Assembly (NCBI GenBank): GCA_940671915.1
Contig: CALNVZ010003426.1
Location: forward strand, 28,615,115-28,679,114
From: Paracentrotus lividus
Taxonomy: Eukaryota > Echinodermata > Echinoidea > Camarodonta > Echinidae
Reading direction: 5' to 3'
DNA length: 64,000 nucleotides
The notes beneath the pieces are model-generated. The model saw nothing but the letters and a program-made list of their open reading frames with translations. It ran no database searches and was not told where the DNA came from. This document shows positions 1 to 10,776 of this stretch, piece by piece; position 1 is the stretch's first letter; every line of letters begins with the position of its first letter. The translations under genes and the position numbers were made by a program.

Positions 1-89
1 CGAAATGGTCAAGACCAAGTGACAAATAGTATATTTATATACGAATCAGATAGACCAATATTGTTAGACAACCCGGCCCTCATGTCAAG

Positions 90-121
<32 letters not shown>

Positions 122-730
122 AGAGAAAAAGATGGCAGATCACATATGACCTACACGTCCCTGGACCGTTACATGACTACTTTGGATACGAATGCCGCAA
201 AAAAAAAAAAAAAAAAAAAAAAAATTGTCCCTTTTCGTTACTAAAAGTGCCCTTTTTTGTTGGCTACAAAGGACACTTTTCATATTATATAAAAAAAAAA
301 CTGTTAGACTTCTTGAAAGGCCCACGGACAACTTTTTACTGTAAAAAAGGGGCACTCTTGTTACTAAAAAGAACCCTCTTTCCTCCACAGTTTCTTTTTT
401 TTTTTAAACCCGAATTTTTCCGCTCGCATAAAAAGGGAATACCAAGCAATACGCATGAGACCAATTTTCCTGCTGCCGGAGGCAACTATTGTAAAAGAGT
501 GTTGTCAAAAGCACATAGGCCTATTTACATCCCTCTAAACGTATTTTTAATGCCCTCTTTTTAGCACTTATGTTTTTAAAAATCATTTAAAACATGTAAA
601 TCTATTTGCAATTGGTATTTAACATTATCATGGGGGCAATAATTTTACATTTTGTTTAAAGTGTGTAATAAAACTGTAATGTTGCTTAAACTTTAAATAT
701 TGCTTAAACTCCAAAATGTACCTTTTTCTT
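1..730. other. unassigned repeat-rich stretch at left edge
   Basis: No gene is recognised. Two long A-runs (about 90-118 and 199-224) sit near the start, followed by T-rich sequence. An open frame of 181 codons runs through the A-runs and reads as lysine strings, so it is not a credible protein. The stretch ends at a TTAA where a MITE begins. Confidence 0.5.
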
Positions 731-734
731 TTAA

Positions 735-939
735 CCCTAAAAGGGCCGGGGGACATTTCGCGCGGTCATGTCGCTGAAAAAAAAATTCGCGCTCCGTGCA
801 TTTATGACTTTTTTCTCTAACATCTTACGCAACTTTTAAAACTATTTTGAAAAAAAATTGAGCGTACCGTTCAGAAGTTGCGCAACATTATGTAATGCAG
901 CGCAGATTAAAAAACCGGAGATTTTCTGTACAAAACATA
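735..939 (-). mobile_element. piggyBac-type MITE, terminal half, interrupted
   Basis: TTAA at 731-734 is followed by CCCTAAAAGGGCCGGGGG. The sequence then matches the reverse complement of the right half of the complete copy at 29,506-30,245, including the CGCG-containing tract and the TGTACAAAAC-type stretch. The match stops at 940, where the element with GGGCAATTCC ends begins, so this copy appears split by that insertion. The far half was not identified after 2,890. Confidence 0.6.
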
Positions 940-2890
940 TGGGCAATTCCATAGGTTGGTGGACATGAGCTTAAAAATTCAAATTCAATATTTTTTTGAA
1001 TTTTTAAATACTTTTAGTCCTTCTACCTGTGTTTCCGGAACAAAATTAAGTTTATTCTCATATACTTTGGAAAAAATTCGGTCGAAGTTGTGTCTTCCTT
1101 CTGTACCAAAACAGAAAATAGTAAAAATGAAATATGCCTTATTACCATTTTTGTTATTGCAACAATCATACCTTTATATATTTCTGAAGCTTTAGAGCAG
1201 TCAAATTACTTAAAATACAAGCTTTTCACACGAACAATCTTGTAGTACTCATTCAAACAAAATATTGTAAACGTCAGGTGATGTACGTGAGTAGCACCAA
1301 AAACTGTTTGTTTTTGAGAGAAAATTCTTCACAGTTAATTGTGGGACTTTTATTCTCTTCCTTCAAACATATTTGCCGGTGAGCTTATCAAATCATCAAA
1401 AAATACCTATTTAATGAAATGATAGAAAACTGTAACGTGAGTAACGTGTAACGTGAGTAAACCATCATGTACGTGAGTAACCAGTAAAATTATGAAGTTA
1501 GGTAACATTTCTGCTGGGTGATGTCAATTTTTAAGTTCATGTGTGAGTTGTGAACTTATTTTGTTTAATTAAAGCAAAATGGGGTAACCTCTTGATTGAC
1601 TCTTTTTTCATCAAATTCAGTGGTCTCACATACAACAATTGTAAGAAGTATTTCCAAATGCGAGAGTGCATTCGGTAAGACTCAAGTTTAGATGCCAAAC
1701 TTTAAAGAGTGTTCGAACATAATTTGAATGCCTAACCGTGACTGCTGAGGTTTTTTTTTTATAGTTTTTTGGGGGATTCTAAGCCTATTTTGTATTCCAG
1801 AAAATATGATTTTCATATTCATATATTGAATTATTAATTCATATTATTCATCTAGTATTGAATTTTGATTTTCAAAAAGTTTGACGAGTTTTTTTTCGAA
1901 TTTTGAGGCATTTTGGACGTTTCAGTGAAAAATTTATCATCGAAAGAATAAATTTCAAAAAATTATATGAATTATTAATATTTTCAATATTCAAACATAT
2001 TTAGTTATCTCAATTTATGATCTAATCTTGTAGAATGATATATAGGAGAACCTAAAAATGAAATTTTTGTTTTATCTCATATAGTTTTTAAAATATTTGT
2101 CGTCATAAGCCCATGATTTCAAAATGTCCGCGTAGTCGATGTGGCATATTTAGCGGTATTTTGACAATTTTGCATTTTTAGCGCGTATTTTTTGTTATAA
2201 AATCTCACATAATCATCCATTTCAAATTTATATTTTTATATCTTCCAAATTAAATATATGTTTCAATCATTTCATTCATAGTTTAGGTGCCCTAATTAGT
2301 CCTCAATTAAAGAAAAACATGGAAATGGGCCACTTTTCTGCCCCTTGCAGTGTACGGGTTAAAGTTGATTACATGTCATACCACTGTGACATCAAAGCAG
2401 GAGGTAAAGAGAAAGGCCATCCCACACATTATTGAATTTTAGTGACTTTTATGTTGTTGACATACATGGACAAAATGTACGTGAAGTAACCGTAACGTGA
2501 GTAACACTTCATCTGCACCCCTAGTAAACACCATGTGTTCTTTATTTTTTTATTATATAACAAATTTTGTTCTCCCTAATTATCTTCTTTGAATGGATAT
2601 ATCAACTTCCATAAAAGCCTTGTATGAGGACACTTTTTCACTGATGTCGAACTTTTCATTTTATGCACTAGTGTCCAAATCATGTTACGTGAGTAACCGA
2701 ACCTTTAAAGATTTGCCAGGAGCATATAAAATTTCTCAAGTTTTGTTTTTCAATCAAGGATATCAGACTGGTGTACTTTGTGTGATAACCTAGCTTTTTA
2801 CTTGCTATCCATAATACCTTGGAGTTTTACAGCTCCAAGTATGAGTCAAGGTGTCTCTAAATGTAACGTGAGTAACCGTGGAATAGCCCA
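940..2890 (-). mobile_element. site-array element 1 (TGGGCAATTCCA ends)
   Basis: The left end TGGGCAATTCCA (940-951) is mirrored by TGGAATAGCCCA (2879-2890), giving a span of 1,951 bp. Inside are eight copies of a 14-bp site, all in one orientation, typically GTAACGTGAGTAAC: 1283, 1432, 1448, 1469, 2477, 2492, 2684 and 2863. The last lies two bases inside the right terminal repeat, an arrangement shared in mirror image with the element at 7389-9492. No convincing transposase frame is present, so it is probably non-autonomous. The flanking target duplication is not clear. Confidence 0.65.
1283..2876 (-). repeat. array of 14-bp sites, type 1
   Basis: Sites on the plus strand start at 1283, 1432, 1448, 1469, 2477, 2492, 2684 and 2863. 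Exact GTAACGTGAGTAAC occurs at 1432, 2492 and 2863; the others differ by one or two bases or a one-base indel. They fall in a left cluster (1283-1481) and a right cluster (2477-2876), separated by about 1 kb without sites. The reverse complement is GTTACTCACGTTAC. Confidence 0.8.
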
Positions 2891-3131
2891 GATGGGAAAT
2901 GGCTTTTCATGCTAAAATCACATCTCTGTATTTAAAATATGGTTAAAAGCCATTAATTTAGTTGATATTGCTCTAATCATTAGAGATAATCAATGACCAA
3001 AGTATTCCAAACAAAAAAACAATAAAATACATAAGAAATTGAATTAGATACTGGAATTTTTTTCACATACAATTGTTAGGAATGCTACAAAGAATATTTA
3101 CACCAAGAATTAGCATTCTAGGAGCCTTATT

Positions 3132-4973
3132 TGGACCATTCTTGGTCACGTGTGTGACCGAAATTATGCAAAATCTTGACTTTGATTGGCTAAAACTCTA
3201 ACAATTTTAAAGATATACTGATTTAATGTTTGTATCATGCTAATATATTTTGTTGGCTATCATTTGGAAGTATTTTTTTTAATATTTGCAACATGCATGT
3301 TCAAGGTCAGAGGTCAAAAGAAGAGGGTCACGTGTGTGACTTCACAGAACGGCATGATTTTGAAAGTTCAATTTCATTTTGAAATTCCTGTGAGTTTTAA
3401 AATGATGAAATGTTCTTATTGCTGTGAGATATGCATTATGGACCTGTTAACCAAAAAATACCACTGGATAGGAGTCATCTCTGAAATTTCTTTTTTTATC
3501 TATTATTTTTCATCGTGATGTCGGGTCACGTGTGTGACATTTTAGTGGGTCACGTGTGTGACCTATGGCAAATTGTACAGAAAAATGAATATATTATGTA
3601 TTATGCAATAAATGTACATTTTGAGCAATTACTCTATCCGCTGTGGTAAAAAATTTTATGAACTCAACCCTAGTCAGTCAATGGGGTGTTTTGGTAGCTG
3701 TCAAGACTGGGGGAGGGGGGTCATGATGCCCCCTCAGATCTTGGCTGTTGATCGCGCGAGAGCGCCGAAAATTTGCACGATGGTAGTGTGTGATGTAACT
3801 ACAAGAAAGCACTGTTAATTTTCCCATTATAATAATAATTTATTTCATATGAATTAATTATGCTAATTTACGCGTTGCATGAAGTCATAATTTTTGTTCT
3901 AATTGACAAACTACAGCTTCTGGAATGCTATTTTTATGTTTGCATAATCTTTATAGGATTCCTAACAATTGTACTTGGAAAAGAATTTGATATCGAACTA
4001 AATTCCTTGTGTATTTCATTGTTTTATGAATTTCTTATGTATTTCCTTGTTTTTTCGACCTTTTGTTTTGTTTTGTTTTTTTGTTCTTTTTGTTGTTTTT
4101 TTTTTCGCAAAAATTATTGCAGAACCATTTTGGAGCATAATAATGCTGAAATAAATTAATTTCAGCCAATGAAAATGAAAATAATCAGAATTTATGACCG
4201 CCCCCACCCAGCGGGTCACGTGTGTGACCAATTTGTTTGCTAATTAATAATCAAATTAAAACTTGTCATGGATTCATATTTAGTGAGATGCAAGGTACAT
4301 TAAATCTAGCTTTGAAGAAATAATTATAATAATACCAGAGCCATGGTTAAGACGGGCCATAAACTTTTTTGTGTTTTCTGGTTACTTGTGTGTGACATTT
4401 TGAGGGCAATTATTATAATCAATTTAACACTGAACATTATTCTTGGGGGTTAGATTAAAAGGAATAGAGGTAAATAATTATATAATGACAGTAATCCAAG
4501 TAAGGAAGTCAGCATTTCCATTCCAGTCAGGGTTAAAAAATGACATTTTATTTACCGTTTTTCCATTTAATTATCATTTATGTTAATTTATGCAAATGAG
4601 CATGAACAATTGCAAAAATCATGAAAAAACATCAGTTCATAAAACTTCAGACATTGCTCTTATTGATTATGCAGCTTAAAATCAAAAAGCAAAAATTTAT
4701 TTGTCCCCAAAAGGTTCACTTTTCAGAGAATGGCCGAATAGCCTGGTCCCTTTTTCTAAGGCATGACCATAGTTGGTCACACACGTGACCCGTGGGTCAC
4801 GTGTGTGACCAATTTCAAAGTTAATTAATAAGTAAATTAAAAGCTATCATGTCTTCATATTTGGTGAGATGCAAGGCACATTATATCTAGCTTTGGAGAG
4901 AAAATTGTAATAATAATAGAACCATGGATTTCGGGGGCGTTAACTTTTCGTGTTTTTGGGTCACGTGTGTGAC
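3132..4973. mobile_element. site-array segment 2 (GTCACGTGTGTGAC)
   Basis: Exact copies of GTCACGTGTGTGAC start at 3145, 3327, 3525, 3549, 4215, 4796 and 4960. One reversed copy is at 4776 and a degenerate one is near 4381. The first site is preceded by TGGACCATTCTTG (3132-3144), which resembles the terminus-plus-site arrangement of the other two arrays, but no matching opposite terminus was found. The group at 3145-3562 and the group at 4215-4973 are separated by part of a G/C-run MITE, so the original element has probably been rearranged. No protein-coding content is recognised. Confidence 0.5.
3668..4214 (+). mobile_element. piggyBac-type MITE, left portion
   Basis: The end CCCTAGTCAG follows TCAA, apparently a mutated TTAA. 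It is followed by a G-run, the conserved GATCGCGCGAG block and the ATTAATTATGCTAATTTA block shared with 29,506-30,245. Similarity continues to a TTTCAGCCAATGAAAATGAA block near 4,165. It ends where a GTCACGTGTGTGAC site begins. Confidence 0.55.
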
Positions 4974-5330
4974 ATTTGATGGCAATTAATTTCTTTAGTT
5001 AATTATTTTAAAACAATCAATTCAACACCATTATTTTTCATTTAAATTTAAAGGAATGAGGTTAAAAAAGGGTATAATGACAATAATCAAGGTAAGGAGA
5101 CCAGCATATACAATCAAGTCAGGGTCAAACAAATGATATTTTACGTACCATTTTTCTATTCAAATTTTTTGCATGTTAATTTATGCAGTGAGCATGAAAA
5201 ATTTGTAAAATTAAGATTAAAAATGCATTTCATGAAACTTCAGACAATGCTCTATATGAATGTGCAGCTTAAAAACAAAAAGGACAAACTTTATTTTTTC
5301 CAAAAAAGGTTCACTTTTCAGAGAATCGCC
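4213..5330. repeat. tandem duplication, about 581-bp unit
   Basis: The sequence from 4,213 to about 4,740 is repeated from 4,794 to about 5,325. Both copies begin with a GTCACGTGTGTGACCAATTT block and pass through matching ATTTAGTGAGATGCAAGG / ATTTGGTGAGATGCAAGG and CCATGG blocks. Both end in a TTCACTTTTCAGAGAAT block. The junction carries two sites in opposite orientation (4776 and 4796). Confidence 0.75.
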
Positions 5331-5545
5331 CATTTAATGATTTAGAGCAAAACGTATGATTTCATGCATAAATTAGCATAATTAATTAATATAAATTAAA
5401 AAGACATTATTTTGGAAAAACAAACTATACAGTCTTGTAGATTACATCGCACACTACTACTGTGCAAATTTTCGCGGCGATCGCGCGATCGGCGACCGAG
5501 ATCTGAAGGGGGGGGGGGGGGGCTAATCAGCCCCCCCCCCCGGCT
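5330..5545 (-). mobile_element. piggyBac-type MITE, left end, reversed
   Basis: Read on the minus strand it gives the C/G-run hairpin (5,510-5,542), the AGATCT and GATCGCGCGATC blocks, GCAAATTTTCG, and the TAATTAATTATGCTAATTTATGCAT block typical of the family's left end. The outermost CCCT/TTAA terminus is not recognisable. Together with 3668-4214 it makes two left ends facing each other. Confidence 0.55.
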
Positions 5546-6109
5546 GTGAGATGGCAAAAATAAAAATAAAAGGGGGCACTTTTAATCTCTCAAAAATCAA
5601 TATATTGAACAGCATTATTATATTAAATTACAACTTTTATACCCAGCCCCTACCTATCCAATACATTTTGCTCATTATGCCACTGAGGTAAAGGGCCCCT
5701 TCTTCAGAAAAAAAGTGCCCCCCACCTTCAAATTCGTTCCGCAGACTCTGAATACAAATTATTGCTTATAAATTTATTTTGTGTTTACCATGGGCGCCAT
5801 GACCCCATTGCTTCGTGTGTTCACACGGATAGGCCTGAAACATTTTAAATTGCATGCCTAAAATCGAATTTGACTGCTGGAAGCTCACCTCCACTTCCTC
5901 TTTACAGCTGGGAATCTTTTAAATTGATAGCAGTTAGCACGAATTTGATTTCATGCACATTGACGAAGTTCATTGCACATAAACACTTTTGATCGCACAT
6001 AAACGAATACCAATGATCATGAACGATTATGAAAGAACATAACGAAATCGATTGCTCTAAACGTTAACTTATATTACCGATAGCCCCGCTCTGGGAAGGT
6101 ATCGTTTAA
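5546..6109. other. intergenic or 3' flanking, no gene seen
   Basis: AT-rich sequence with some GGGGGCAC/GTGCCCCC strings but no recognised coding region. A possible 19-bp micro-exon for the tail of the mucin-like gene (near 5,888-5,908) was considered and not accepted. Confidence 0.4.
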
Positions 6110-6558
6110 AGGTAGTGTCATCCTTTTTCACAAATTGCGAAAACTAATGCAACTTGGCATAACTTTAGAATATGATCAACCTATACGTCTATTCAATCTT
6201 ACTGTCATAGGTTGCTTAGATCAGTAATATGAAACGAAAATCTGACTACCCATCTAGACCAGCTCTCCATCAACATCGCTGATATTACAGCACGTGCAGC
6301 ACGGAACAAACACAGCAATATACACACGGCGCATCAACGTGCATTATTCTCTGCGGTAACGGTCAACGGCTCCCACCGTACGGTATATTTTTCGAGGTTC
6401 GAAAAAATAGGAATGAATTTTGATAATCGCAATATAATGACAAAAATACACATTTGAGCTTAATCGTGTTGTGGGAAGATAAAGTCATTGATATACTACT
6501 ATATCCTCTCAAAAACTAGAAATGTAATATTTTTGCCTGCAAAAGGCTGACACTACCT
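6110..6558. mobile_element. TTAA-flanked MITE (AGGTAGTGTCA ends)
   Basis: The 449-bp segment is bounded by AGGTAGTGTCA and TGACACTACCT and flanked on both sides by TTAA (6106-6109 and 6559-6562). It has no coding capacity. TTAA duplications occur in the piggyBac and Kolobok superfamilies. These ends lack the CCYT start of piggyBac, so a Kolobok-type origin is possible. Confidence 0.7.
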
Positions 6559-6714
6559 TTAAATTGACTGAACATTAACAAATTCGATTGAAAAGAGTTT
6601 AAAATCGACCGGGAAAACCTATATTAGGTGAGAATGTTCTTTGTATTATTAATTGTACTTAACCAAAAAAATGTGATATAAAAATTGATATCTGACATAT
6701 TTATGGTTTATGAA

Positions 6715-7388
6715 TTCCTTTGTTTTTGGGCGGGGGGGGGGACACAATGCCCCTGTTACGATCTGGCTAAACTTTACACGATGTTAGTGTGCTACGTAAC
6801 ATACAAGACTGATAGACTGATTTTTTTATTTCTCTGAAATGATAATTTTTTTAATATTAAATTATTTATGCTTTTAATTCACCAAACAAGCTTGGAGAAT
6901 ACTATAGGTTTTCCTGGCCAATTTTACATTTATCATTCATTTTCATTTTATGTGTATTCAAATTCTTGTGTTTGATGCGAAGGACCGACTTTAGTCAATT
7001 AATTGACTTAAATGTAATGGTTACAAAGTTCAAATTTGGATATAGGCATTTAATTTCAGTACTTGTGCATTCAAATTAGTGAGAATTTGAGTATACGGAA
7101 TGAAATGTCGACAGGATGAAGACGAATTTGAATATTTATTGGCGAATGTGTATGACTATTATGTGAAGTAGAATGGGCAAATACGAAATTGATCAGCGTT
7201 TTTTTCCGAAAATGAATGCCTCTGATATGCAATTGATTGACAAAACAATGAAATTGGCCGGGAAAAGCTACAATATTTGGTGAGAATATTCTTTGTCGTA
7301 TTAATTGTACTTAAGAAAAATAATGCGATATCAAAATGGATTTCCGATGCATTTTATTGGTGTATGAATTCATTTGTTTTTCGACCTA
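6715..7388 (+). mobile_element. piggyBac-type MITE, left part of interrupted copy
   Basis: A G-run near 6,730 is followed by the family blocks CTTTACACGATG and ATGTTAGTGTGCTACGTAAC. The copy ends in TTTTTCGACC, the same block seen at about 4,053 in another copy. It is interrupted at 7,387-7,388 (TA) by the element at 7,389-9,492 and resumes at about 9,493. Confidence 0.55.
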
Positions 7389-9492
7389 TGGGCAATTCCA
7401 CGGTAACTGACGTTACACACAACCAGAATTTTCTACATTGTTTGTACCGTAGTTACATAAATAAGAATACATGGTCTTCAAATTTATATACTAAAATAGT
7501 AAATGTAAAGGAAGAAGTGTATCTAAAAATTCCACCCAACATTATTCCATTGAAACGCCAAGCAAAAATGTGTCGGTAACTGACGTTACAGAAAACGGAC
7601 ATGCAAAATCATGGTGTTTGATCAAATCTCAATATCTCATGTCCAGACGTGTTGTAATGATAAGTCTTATATGACATCATACCTAGGTCCTTATGAACAG
7701 ATTTGCAAAATAAGGAGAGATTTTCATAATTTTTGTTTATGCTGGGGAACTTTTGTGGAGACATGTCGGTAACTGACGTTACGTAACTGACGTTACCTTA
7801 CATCTTTCATAGACTTTACACATGTAAAATCTCAATTTGAATTTGATCAAATATTTTGTGTTCCTGGCTTCTGGAAATTATGTGTTTGATCTGACATCAT
7901 ACCTATGTTCTAGGCAACAGATTAGCAAAATAAGAGTAATGTAATCATTTTCCTCGTATTCAGTTAAAACTTTACTATGAACATGACAGTTTTACACATG
8001 TATTTCCTATTGGGTTTGTACAGAATAGTTTGAAAATTTTATTCTTACTACTTTAAAAAATGAATTTCATCACATACCGGTACATTGTAAATATTGGAAT
8101 ATGTTGTATTAAGATATTAGAAACTCTAAAATAGTATTTTGATTGATTAATACACGTAGGATGTCCCACACATGTATTTTTGTGTGTAGTGTATGTGAAT
8201 CTTAGCATAATTACATTGTAGGTGCCTTTATTATAATTTGATGCTTCTAATCCTCACAGCAGACAGCAATTTTAGATGAATTGATTTTAAATTTACTTTT
8301 AAACATTTTCTTCCTCAATTCAAACTTATAACTGCAAAAGTAATTTCCATTTAACTCATCCACAGTCATAAAATGTAGAATGTCAAAGCTAGGTAATGAA
8401 ATTTATTTAAAATTACTATTCGTCTTTGGCATCAAAAATGAATCATGTTAAAGTAAAGTATTTGTTCTATGCTTTGTTCTACCACAAAATCGCATACATC
8501 TAAGCAGGTGCACAGACACTGGAGCTATGATCATACTTTCTTCTTTCTTTTTTTCCCTTCATTTATTTATAATTTTTTACAGAGAGAAATTTTTAAATAC
8601 AACTCATTTATTTAGATATCATAACATTTAAAATTATAGGCTCATATCAATTCAGAACATACATGTATAGCAATGGAACCTTGATCACACCAAAAAGAAA
8701 TCAACTGAAAATCTTAAGCAGATTGGAGGGCTTACGTGTATATGTACACTGCATGGGTTTCCCAACTCTTAAATCATTATTAAAGAAGAAGTTACCATTG
8801 GCACTGGCAGTCTTTTTTATTGCTAAATGGTTAGTTTAAGTAGTGGTAATTAGTTTACAAAAATGTAGATGCATACAGGAGTCCAAATTGTAATTGTTTT
8901 CTAAGAAACGATAATGGCATCATGGTAACTGACGTTACACTAGGTCATGGTAACTGACGTTACACAAATTGGTTGTCAATTTTGACTTGATTGTATGTTT
9001 AATATCCATAGCTTTGGTATTGATAATAATGAGATGCAGTCATACATTAGAAATCTTAATTGGCATATTTGATACTGTCTTCGTTGTGGAAAAAATTAAC
9101 AAGTTCATGTTTTCGGTAACTGACGTTACATTCCAAATGAGGGTTGATTAATCTAAGTTTGTTGACCAAAGTCACAATTGAACCAATTTTTATTAAATAC
9201 AGTTTGACAAAGTGTCTCTCTAACAACTTTATTCATGTGAAAGATTACCGGAAACAGAAACGATTTAGTTGAGAAAATGAAAATGAGTTTCTTGTTAATT
9301 TACCTTTTCTATACCCAAAAAATATTGTAATACTTCAGCATATGATGAGAAATTGAAAATGGCCGCCATCGGGAAAATTTTTATTGATTCTTAAAACTTC
9401 AACTCATGTATTTTTTGAAAATCAAAATGATTTGAACCAAATATCTTTTTGAATTTCCGGCACCTGTGTCCGGATTTTCATGGAATTGCCCC
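7389..9492 (+). mobile_element. site-array element 3 (TGGGCAATTCCA ends, TA-flanked)
   Basis: TGGGCAATTCCA (7389-7400) is mirrored by TGGAATTGCCCC (9481-9492), and TA dinucleotides flank both ends (7387-7388 and 9493-9494). It is 2,104 bp long and non-coding as far as can be seen. It contains seven exact copies of GTAACTGACGTTAC, the first two bases inside the left terminal repeat. It has split a G/C-run MITE: the MITE block TTTTTCGACC precedes it and CCACAAAAATTATTG follows it, as in the copy at 3,668-4,214. Confidence 0.75.
7403..9129 (+). repeat. array of 14-bp sites, type 3
   Basis: Exact GTAACTGACGTTAC starts at 7403, 7576, 7769, 7783, 8925, 8950 and 9116, all in the same orientation. 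The copies at 7769 and 7783 abut with no spacer. The arms GTAAC and GTTAC are inverted repeats around TGAC. As in element 1, sites form two clusters at the two ends of the element with an empty middle (7,797-8,924). Confidence 0.85.
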
Positions 9493-9890
9493 TATATATT
9501 TTTTTCCACAAAAATTATTGTAGAAGCTTGGTGAAGCATAATTACTTGGTATGCTGAAACAAATTGATTTCAGCCAATGAAAATAAAAATAGTAGCATTT
9601 TAATTAATAAGGGGAAAAACTTCAATTGCATTGACTTTGTACACAAAATCATGTTTCTGGATGAATTTCAGTGTGGCGAACATGTATAAAAAGTCATGCA
9701 GTGTTGTAACGTTTTGCTCAACTTCTGCAAAAATGGGTTTAAAAGAGGCGCAAGACTTGAAAATCAGTAGTCAGAGAGCAGCGCAGTCAAAAAATACTTT
9801 GTGGTGGAATGGTTGTGGAAAATGTCAAAGGTGCCATGATTGCTTCCTAGCCTACTTAGAATTAACACATGACAGACTAACTGTAGCGTA
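9493..9890 (+). mobile_element. piggyBac-type MITE, right part of interrupted copy
   Basis: The family block with CACAAAAATTATTG, GATTTCAGCCAATGAAAAT and ATTGCATTGACTTTGTACAC continues from the copy that starts near 6,715. It matches the right half of 29,506-30,245. The terminal G/C-run and TTAA end were not found, so the right boundary is approximate. Confidence 0.5.
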
Positions 9891-10234
9891 GTACATATAG
9901 TAGCGACAGCCTTAACAACTAAATCTTGAAAAATTTGTCCAGTCCATGGCTTTCTAGCAAATTACAGTGCATCTTAGGAAAAGCAGTTGTCAACCATATT
10001 TCGCCGTGTACATAGCAAACAGTTATGTTTAACATCAATAATAAGTTTACAATTAAATAATGTCTTACTTTTGGATAGATCAGGGTTATTAAATTTATAT
10101 TAAACAGCAATGAATTAAGTACTTTCCCATTATGTACTAAAATAAAAATGGAAAATTTCTGATGAGGTTTGATTTTACTCGCCGATTCTTAAAGTCAGCG
10201 AGGATATGAGTTAAAAATGTGAGGTTTTACTTAC
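9891..10234. other. intron sequence 3' of the transmembrane exon
   Basis: On the minus strand this directly follows a GTAAGT donor at 10,234. No acceptor-plus-exon encoding a cytoplasmic tail was recognised here or elsewhere to the left. The tail exons may be short, or may lie outside the window. Confidence 0.4.
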
Positions 10235-10382
10235 GAAAGCATAATTTTGGTTGCCTGGTGGTACCTGACACCTTGCACATAAACGCAGCAGACACAGCTT
10301 ATGATGACAAGAACAAATCCAAATGTCCCAAGAGTGATACCAATGACAGCTCCAGTTGATAACCTACCTTCAGCACCAACAA
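10235..10382 (-). CDS. MUC4-like gene, exon 30 of those seen: transmembrane segment
   Basis: After an AG acceptor (minus strand CTATTTTCAG) the exon reads VVGAEGRLSTGAVIGITLG and continues into a hydrophobic run FGFVLVIISCVCCVYV, followed by the basic QGVRYHQATK. This is a single-pass membrane anchor at the C-terminal end of the ectodomain, with a Cys-rich inner boundary (CVCCV) that could be palmitoylated (inference). The exon enters in phase 1 and leaves in phase 2 through a GTAAGT donor, so at least one further exon must encode the cytoplasmic tail. It follows the EGF exon at 11,625-11,726. Confidence 0.8.
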
Positions 10383-10776
10383 CTGAAAATAGTAACACAA
10401 TGTTGTCTTATAAACATTATGATGTTGACATTTAATATAGAAATATAACTGCCATCTCAGGTGCATTATAAGAAATCGATGTGACGACATAATCTTTGGT
10501 GAACAAAATTAATATAATCGCTAGAGAGTTTTCATTTGTCTAGCAATGTACTATGGTCAACAGGGAAATTTATGATCACTCTTGGAAAAAGTGTTTACTA
10601 GCTAAAACCTGTAGCTATTATTGTCAATCCACAATAATGAATCTATTTTAGTATTAAAAAAATGACATATACACTTGGCTCATTGCTTGGATGTTGAAGA
10701 TAACCTGTTTTTGCTGGTAGTGAGGGATAACATTTGTTATATCAATGATAACATTACAAACTATTAGTTTGTAACT

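Noticed and set aside
19-564. 181-codon open frame at the left edge
   Set aside because: It runs through two long A-runs read as poly-lysine, shows no domain and sits in repeat-like sequence; nothing supports it as a protein.
5885-5910. possible 19-bp micro-exon (minus strand) for the cytoplasmic tail
   Set aside because: An AG and a GTGAGC flank it and the phase would fit, but such short matches are expected by chance and the pyrimidine tract is poor.
1283-9129. sites as simple cAMP-response or E-box elements (ACGT, CACGTG cores)
   Set aside because: ACGT and CACGTG cores are present, but exact 14-bp conservation, purity by element and the link to terminal repeats are better explained as element-specific sites.
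9919-10110. 63-codon minus-strand frame just 3' of the transmembrane exon
   Set aside because: It lacks a suitable acceptor in phase 2 and its hydrophobic sequence is not like a cytoplasmic tail.
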